Both the position numbers and the translations under genes were made by a program. DNA of 64,000 nt. Origin: CALOCY01 sp942491975 (GTDB taxonomy: Bacteria; Bacteroidota; Bacteroidia; Bacteroidales; Prolixibacteraceae). Below, piece after piece: positions 59,916 through 64,000 of this stretch. The stretch's first letter is position 1; the number at the start of each line of letters is the position of its first letter. The stretch covers positions 2,356,001 through 2,420,000 of the forward strand of contig CALOCY010000004.1 in NCBI GenBank assembly GCA_942491975.1, written 5' to 3'. The notes under the pieces were generated by a model. That model had not been told where the DNA came from. It searched no databases and was given only the letters and a program-made list of their open reading frames with translations.

Positions 59916-59954
59916 TTTATCCCCGACAGGGTTTGAAACCCTGTCGGGGATAAA
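59916..59954. repeat. 39-bp perfect palindrome between RAYT and the 231-residue gene
   Basis: Two 19-base arms (starting tttatccccgacagggttt) around a single G. It starts 2 bases after the RAYT stop and ends 4 bases before the stop of the converging gene, where it can end both transcripts. The arms carry CGA/TCG where the other REP copies have TGA/TCA, a compensating change. Confidence 0.85.
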
Positions 59955-59958
59955 TACC

Positions 59959-60654
59959 TTACGACGTAATCAGGTCGTCCGAACTATCGGCTGATGATTT
60001 GGGGCGCGGCAAGGTGTACCTGCCCAATATGGTCGGGTTGTCGGCATAGATGATTTGGGCCACCTCGCTCAGGGGTTTCAATATCCGGTAGAGGGCATTC
60101 AGTTTCTGTACCCGCTCCTGCGTAATCAGCCCGCGGTCTTTCTTAAACTTCTCCTGCTCGGTATTGGCCACTTTCAGTGCAGCGGCATCAGCCGCAACAC
60201 CATCAATCACGGTACTGTTGCAACCGGCACCCTGTAGCTCCCGCCCGTACTTTTGGGCGGTAACCGCCAGCGACTCCATACAGAGGATCATCTGCGGCTG
60301 GCTTTTGCGTGCTTTCTCAATATCGTTTAGGCCAAACTGGTTTTGCACTGCGGGGCTGTCGGCAAAGGCCTTGCGCACAAAGTAGGCAATGGTGCGGTAG
60401 GTGGTATTGCACGCCGCCAGCTTCTCGTTCATTATTTCAGTGAGCCGTGCCTGCTCGTCAATCACCACCTGGTCCGGCTGTATGGCTTTTACTTCGGCAA
60501 TGGTCGCTGCAATGGTGGCGGGGTACGTTTCGGTAAAAGTAGAATCAAACCCGGTAAAGGCGCTGATGTTCTCACCCAACGATGCCGCCACGGTTTCGGC
60601 ATGTTGCAACAGTTCCGCATCGGAAACATTAAATAATCGTTCGTTATGTGACAT
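59959..60654 (-). CDS. Predicted alpha-helical protein of unknown function
   Basis: A 231-residue soluble protein without a signal peptide or membrane helix, starting MSHNERLFNVSD. It has Ala-, Glu- and Gln-rich amphipathic helices throughout (HAETVAASLGENISAF, TIAATIAEVKAIQP, DAAALKVANTEQEKFKKD, ALYRILKPLSEVAQIIY) and a Ser/Asp-rich end, which suggests a helical bundle. No family recognised. The coding sequence is GC-rich compared with most of the window. It faces the RAYT gene tail to tail, and its promoter region lies in the REP-rich segment. Whether it belongs to the mobile unit or is an unrelated neighbour is open. Confidence 0.6.
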   Translation of the reverse strand: MSHNERLFNVSDAELLQHAETVAASLGENISAFTGFDSTFTETYPATIAATIAEVKAIQPDQVVIDEQARLTEIMNEKLAACNTTYRTIAYFVRKAFADSPAVQNQFGLNDIEKARKSQPQMILCMESLAVTAQKYGRELQGAGCNSTVIDGVAADAAALKVANTEQEKFKKDRGLITQERVQKLNALYRILKPLSEVAQIIYADNPTILGRYTLPRPKSSADSSDDLITS

Positions 60655-60917
60655 GTTGTTTTTTGATTTTTGTCTTTTGTTTTCAGTATCAACCCGGAAA
60701 GAAAGAATCAGGGACGTTTCTGTGTAAAGGGATTCCGGCCCTCAAAAAAAGATGGAATCCGTTGGTAACAATTGCCCATCACGGGCAGGGCTCATCACTA
60801 TCGGGGTTCGCGTGCCCAACTTTCGGGCGGGGGCGGGGCGACAGGAAGCGGGGGCATTGCACAAGTCAGCGAAGGTTCCGCGATACCTAGCGGGCATTTT
60901 CCGAAACCCACCCCCTA

Positions 60918-61006
60918 CCCTGACAGGGTTCGGAACCCTGTCAGGGGTGAACATCTGCGCCAGCCTCAACCTGTCAGATGCGTTGCACACCAACAGGTTG
61001 GTTGTT
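60918..61006. repeat. REP module 1 (89 bp, two hairpins)
   Basis: Hairpin 1 (60918-60946): ccctgacagggtt - cgg - aaccctgtcaggg, a perfect 13-bp stem. Hairpin 2 (about 60969-61000): aacctgtcag ... ccaacaggtt, with a bulged stem. The module is 82/89 identical, counted by eye, to 61202-61290. The whole region 60655-61384 (730 bases without a gene) is built of such units; an open reading frame here at 60772-61293 is a by-product. Confidence 0.85.
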
Positions 61007-61088
61007 GCTCTTTCTATTTCGTTAAACCTGACAGCACCGGCAGGCCTGTGTCAGCATGTAAGGCAGGTTACAAGGCACGGATTACAAA

Positions 61089-61104
61089 CCTGACTGCCGT
61101 CAGG
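61089..61104. repeat. Small REP-like hairpin between the modules
   Basis: cctgac - tgcc - gtcagg. Just upstream (61025-61069), cctgacagcaccggcaggcc and ctgtgtcag form another decayed unit. Confidence 0.6.
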
Positions 61105-61201
61105 CAAGTTCCGCCCCAGCCGGGAATAATTTATTTGTTTTGTGTAGTATGCCCAAATCCAGGGGCAAGGGGCGGTTGTCCCCAACCCCGATCCTTCTAC
61201 C

Positions 61202-61290
61202 CCCTGACAGGGTCCGGGACCCTGTCAGGGGTGGACATCTGTTCCAGCCTCAACCTGTCAGGTGCGTTGCACGCCAACAGGTTGGTTGTT
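61202..61290. repeat. REP module 2 (89 bp, two hairpins)
   Basis: Hairpin 1: ccctgacagggtc - cgg - gaccctgtcaggg. Compared with module 1, both arms changed together (T-A to C-G at the last pair), so the stem is preserved. Hairpin 2 (about 61252-61283) also keeps its stem. The module ends where the TTAAC array of the next gene begins. Confidence 0.85.
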
Positions 61291-61356
61291 TAACGTTTCC
61301 TTAACCCTTTTTAACCAAACCTTAACGGATATAATCTGTTGAATTCCGTAAGTTTG
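61290..61356 (+). promoter_or_regulatory. Four phased TTAAC boxes and a -7 box
   Basis: TTAAC at 61290, 61301, 61311 and 61322, spaced 11, 10 and 11 bases (one helical turn), followed 22 bases later by TAAGTTTG (61349-61356), a TAnnTTTG box 28 bases before the start codon. This is a classical layout for a response regulator or other tandem-binding activator. The susC promoter has similar TTAAC words at a 10-base period. Confidence 0.65.
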
Positions 61357-61384
61357 TGCCAGAAGATTTTAACTAAAATTGAGT

Positions 61385-61975
61385 ATGATGAAAAATTATA
61401 GTACAATTTTGATAATTTTTGCCGGCCTGTTTTTCCTGGGTTCAGGATTTACTGTTTCGGCGGGCGATGATGGCCCCCAGAACAAAAAAACGACAGTAAC
61501 AGTTGGTAAAATTGGTGATGATGATAAGATTATTATCATGAAAAGGATTAAGGAGGATGGTAAGGTTACCATTGACACCATAACCCTTGATGCCGGCAGT
61601 GACCAGGTGCACAAAAGCCATATCTCTATTTACAGTTTAGGGGATAATGGAGAAGTATTTGTTTCCGATTCAATCGGAGGAAAATTGCTGAATTTCACAG
61701 ATGATCATAAGACTGTTTTTTATAACTTTTCAGAAGATGAGGATGGGGAAGTGGTTATAAAAAGCATTGGCGATGATGATAAAGAAGCCCATGTGTTTGT
61801 TACAACACTCGTAGACGGGGATGCAAAAAAATGCGAAAAGATACTGTTCCATAAAAAGAAGGATTTTCTTATCAACAAAGACGACCCTTCAATCATAAAG
61901 TACGAGCGTAAAATGATTGGCGACGATAAAGAGAAGATTGTAATTATACGCAAAGTTGATAAAGACGAGAAATAA
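61385..61975 (+). CDS. Secreted acidic protein with IGDDDK repeats
   Basis: A 196-residue protein with a signal peptide (about 1-26, ending SGFTVSAG), then an Asp/Lys-rich body. A motif recurs three times: KIGDDDKIIIMKRI, SIGDDDKEAHVFV and MIGDDKEKIVIIRK, with related LGDNGEVFV and DEDGEVVIK blocks, so it is likely a repeating beta-strand domain with acidic turns that may bind calcium or other cations. No lipobox. No family is known to me. The start is ATG at 61385 (or 61388); a TTG at 61379 is unlikely. Expression is probably controlled by the TTAAC array upstream. A palindromic terminator follows. Confidence 0.6.
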   Translation: MMKNYSTILIIFAGLFFLGSGFTVSAGDDGPQNKKTTVTVGKIGDDDKIIIMKRIKEDGKVTIDTITLDAGSDQVHKSHISIYSLGDNGEVFVSDSIGGKLLNFTDDHKTVFYNFSEDEDGEVVIKSIGDDDKEAHVFVTTLVDGDAKKCEKILFHKKKDFLINKDDPSIIKYERKMIGDDKEKIVIIRKVDKDEK

Positions 61976-61994
61976 TTGCAATTATATATAGGCT

Positions 61995-62033
61995 AACCCT
62001 TCCAAAGTTTTGAACTTTGGAAGGGTTCTTTTT
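61995..62033 (+). terminator. Terminator, sharing a palindrome with 2151
   Basis: aacccttccaaagtt - ttg - aactttggaagggtt followed by cttttttc. The perfect 15-bp stem lies 19 bases after the stop. Its 23 central bases equal those at 2158-2180, where no terminator is needed, so a repeat seems to have been reused. Confidence 0.75.
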
Positions 62034-62158
62034 TCTGTTAACTATTGATAACTTGTCCTTTTTAAGGCAAAGGACATGGAGCATGGGTGATTATTCATTA
62101 TAAAAAATACAGGAAAAGGTCTTTTTATCTAAAAATCTAATTGTCTTAATACCTGATT

Positions 62159-62872
62159 TTACACAAACCGCTCCCGCTTTTGAAGGTTCAATAAGCCTGT
62201 CAGGATAAATACAACGGTACCTGCCCCCAGAAAAATCTTGTTTTTTAACGCAATGCTTTGCCATATTACAGGATTAAAATCACGTGGGATATCATAAGGG
62301 TTCAGAAAGATATTCCAAAGGGTTTTTTCCAGAAATTCTGAGAAGATCATAAGGGCTATCCCGATAATCACCATTACCACAGCTGTCCCGTTGCCATTTT
62401 TTATAATTGTGGAAAACATAAACGAGAGGCTTCCGAGAAAAACGATGGGAAACATCAGGTACCCGGCCATTTCAAATGGATTGACCGGATAAAGCAGAAA
62501 TGTGACGATGGTTGAAAAGAGGGCAAGTATGATGTATACCTGAAAAAAGATGATAACCAGGCGTACCAGCCACACTTTGTAGCGGTAGTTGGGTATCCCG
62601 AAAAGAATTTCAAGGACACGTGCATCTTCGTCGTTTTGTATGCCAAATGCCGTAGGATAGAAGATGAGCAGTATCCCGGGAAATATCAGGATACCGTATG
62701 CCAAACCTGCATCAGCAGTATCTCCCTGCCACACACGGTTAATCAGGAAAAAGACAAAGAAACCAAATGCTGCCAGAAAGAACCAAATAAAACGGTTGGC
62801 AAAAATGATTTTAAGGTTGTAGAGAACAATCTTTTTAAGCAGTATGAATCTGTTTGTTATACTTCCGTTCAT
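62159..62872 (-). CDS. ABC-2 type transporter permease
   Basis: A 237-residue membrane protein with about six helices (for instance 28-47, 63-83, 105-130, 140-165, 165-185, 210-228) and no soluble domain, the layout of ABC-2 permeases. It lies 12 bases downstream of the ABC ATPase gene, which is its natural partner, so the two form an exporter. The substrate is unknown. Confidence 0.8.
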   Translation of the reverse strand: MNGSITNRFILLKKIVLYNLKIIFANRFIWFFLAAFGFFVFFLINRVWQGDTADAGLAYGILIFPGILLIFYPTAFGIQNDEDARVLEILFGIPNYRYKVWLVRLVIIFFQVYIILALFSTIVTFLLYPVNPFEMAGYLMFPIVFLGSLSFMFSTIIKNGNGTAVVMVIIGIALMIFSEFLEKTLWNIFLNPYDIPRDFNPVIWQSIALKNKIFLGAGTVVFILTGLLNLQKRERFV

Positions 62873-62884
62873 TATCAGGTTCTT

Positions 62885-64000
62885 TTAATCGTTACGAATA
62901 TCTTTTAACAGGCAAAGGTATGCATCTTCGAGGTGTGGTTGTACCTGTATGGCATCGGGTGCCGGTTGTTCTTTTGCAATACACCGTACCTTAATATCAT
63001 CGCCATCGCGCATGTGGTTGACAACCATATGCTGCTTTGCCATTGCATTAAATTCGCGAGCAGGAATGGTAAATTGCCATACAAACCCTTTGCCAAGGTG
63101 TATCATGTCCTGCGGGGTGCCCGTGTATTTCACTTCCCCCTTATTGATTACAGCCACCTGGTTACATGAACTGGAGATATCCTCGATGATATGGGTAGAG
63201 AATATAACAATGCGGTCACGGCTAAGCTCTACCAACAGGTTGCGGAAGCGGATGCGTTCACGCGGGTCGAGTCCGGCAGTGGGTTCATCTACCACAAGGA
63301 TACGTGGCAGGTGGATCAGTATTTGTGCAATGCCGATACGCTGTTTCATCCCTCCCGAGAATGACCCGATTTTATCATTACGCTTGTCATACATGTGTAC
63401 GGCTTTGAGGACATATTCAAGGCGCTCGTTACGTACTGATGATATTTTTAGTCCTTTCAATATGGCCTGATAGTCCAAAAATTCCCAGGCGCTCATGTTT
63501 TCGTACGTGCCAAATTCCTGTGGCAGGTATCCGATCAGCCCCTGCAACTCTTCGCGGTACTTTTGGGTGTCGAACCCATTGATCCACACTTTTCCGTAGC
63601 TTTGCTCAAATATACCGCAAATAATACGCATCATGGTTGATTTCCCGGCCCCGTTAGGCCCCAGCAAACCAAACATCCCTGTCCCTATTTCAAGCGATAC
63701 CCCACTCAGTGCTTTAAATGGTGTACGCCGTTTCCCAATCACCGGAATTCGTTTTACCATTCTGAAATAACTTCGCCGCAAACCTTCAAACTTACCGGTG
63801 ATCCGTTCAATATTAATAGCCTTTTGGTGGATATAATCCGATGAAATGTATATGAGCAATGCAATGTACCAGATTGCCCCCACAAAAATGGCCATGCCCA
63901 GATTGTCCCATTTTTGGAACAGGACAAAAGAGAAGATCACAGGCGGCGCCCACAGTATTGCTTTGAAAACAATACGGCCGATCTTTTTATATACGGGTTT
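62885..64000 (-). CDS. ABC transporter ATPase fused to a membrane segment (cut by window edge)
   Basis: The reading frame stays open to the right edge, so this is the C-terminal part of a longer protein; at least 371 codons are visible, and an apparent GTG start at 63940 is probably internal. The first 45 visible residues include two hydrophobic helices (ILWAPPVIFSFVLF and MAIFVGAIWYIALLIYIS), then an ABC ATPase with Walker A GPNGAGKST, signature SGGMKQR, Walker B LVVDEPTAG and an H-loop STHIIED. It is fused to membrane helices, unlike plain NatA-type ATPases. The last 70 residues resemble the tail of ABC-2 ATPases. Confidence 0.85.
   Translation of the reverse strand, partial: KPVYKKIGRIVFKAILWAPPVIFSFVLFQKWDNLGMAIFVGAIWYIALLIYISSDYIHQKAINIERITGKFEGLRRSYFRMVKRIPVIGKRRTPFKALSGVSLEIGTGMFGLLGPNGAGKSTMMRIICGIFEQSYGKVWINGFDTQKYREELQGLIGYLPQEFGTYENMSAWEFLDYQAILKGLKISSVRNERLEYVLKAVHMYDKRNDKIGSFSGGMKQRIGIAQILIHLPRILVVDEPTAGLDPRERIRFRNLLVELSRDRIVIFSTHIIEDISSSCNQVAVINKGEVKYTGTPQDMIHLGKGFVWQFTIPAREFNAMAKQHMVVNHMRDGDDIKVRCIAKEQPAPDAIQVQPHLEDAYLCLLKDIRND

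Noticed and set aside
60772..61293. 173-codon reading frame in the REP cluster
   Set aside because: It runs through palindromes and duplicated modules, has no family features, and shares its bases with structured repeats.

Overview
The window comes from a member of the Bacteroidota, most likely class Bacteroidia. Supporting signs are a SusC/SusD pair, a Porin_10-type porin, outer-membrane beta-barrels, the purH-mreB-mreC-mreD-mrdA-rodA cluster, TAnnTTTG-type -7 promoter boxes, and an almost complete lack of Shine-Dalgarno sequences. No genus can be named from the sequence alone. Most of the window is core genome. Accessory features are concentrated at 54.3-55.7 kb and 59.1-61.3 kb.

Left third (0-27.6 kb): a PAP2 phosphatase; the hpt-adk-obg run on the minus strand, interrupted by a small opposite-strand membrane protein gene; purE behind an unusual repeated leader; a translationally coupled pair of outer-membrane proteins, one with a helix-hairpin-helix DNA-binding domain; an acyltransferase and a HAD phosphatase; recJ; a lysS-gpsA-pgi run; an isolated SusC/SusD pair; a cyclic-2,3-diphosphoglycerate-synthetase-like GTPase; and, divergent from it, a long KamA-type radical SAM protein.

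Middle (26.2-50.1 kb): the rod-shape and elongation cluster (purH, mreBCD, PBP2, RodA); a DUF3795 protein; mgtE and rsmA; then a flippase-like protein, a LolC/E-like permease and a CoA-type Nudix hydrolase on the plus strand. These are followed by an MltF-like lytic transglycosylase, a porin, and a complete minus-strand rRNA operon (16S, tRNA-Ile, tRNA-Ala, 23S, 5S). Two look-alike promoters precede the operon, each with a 20-bp -33/-7 spacing.

Right part (50.2-64 kb): two glycosyltransferases of lipid-linked sugar metabolism, dihydroorotase, a beta-propeller lipoprotein flanked by direct repeats, mfd, and then a compact repeat region. That region holds a Y1/HUH REP-associated transposase (RAYT), an unknown 231-residue protein and a set of palindromes of the type CCCTGACAGGGTT-loop-AACCCTGTCAGGG. 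The palindrome arms vary between copies with compensating changes, so the hairpin itself appears to be conserved. The window ends with a secreted acidic protein under four helically phased TTAAC boxes, and an ABC-2 permease with a membrane-fused ABC ATPase that runs off the right edge.

The most promising points are: (1) the RAYT/REP system, including a REP half inside the transposase gene and a duplicated 89-bp two-hairpin module; (2) a 130-bp leader element shared by purE and the flippase-like gene 32 kb apart; (3) phased TTAAC arrays in front of both susC and the acidic-protein gene, suggesting one shared regulator; (4) the direct repeats around the propeller lipoprotein. Coordinates of RNA ends and promoters are estimates made by reading; no alignment or database search was run.
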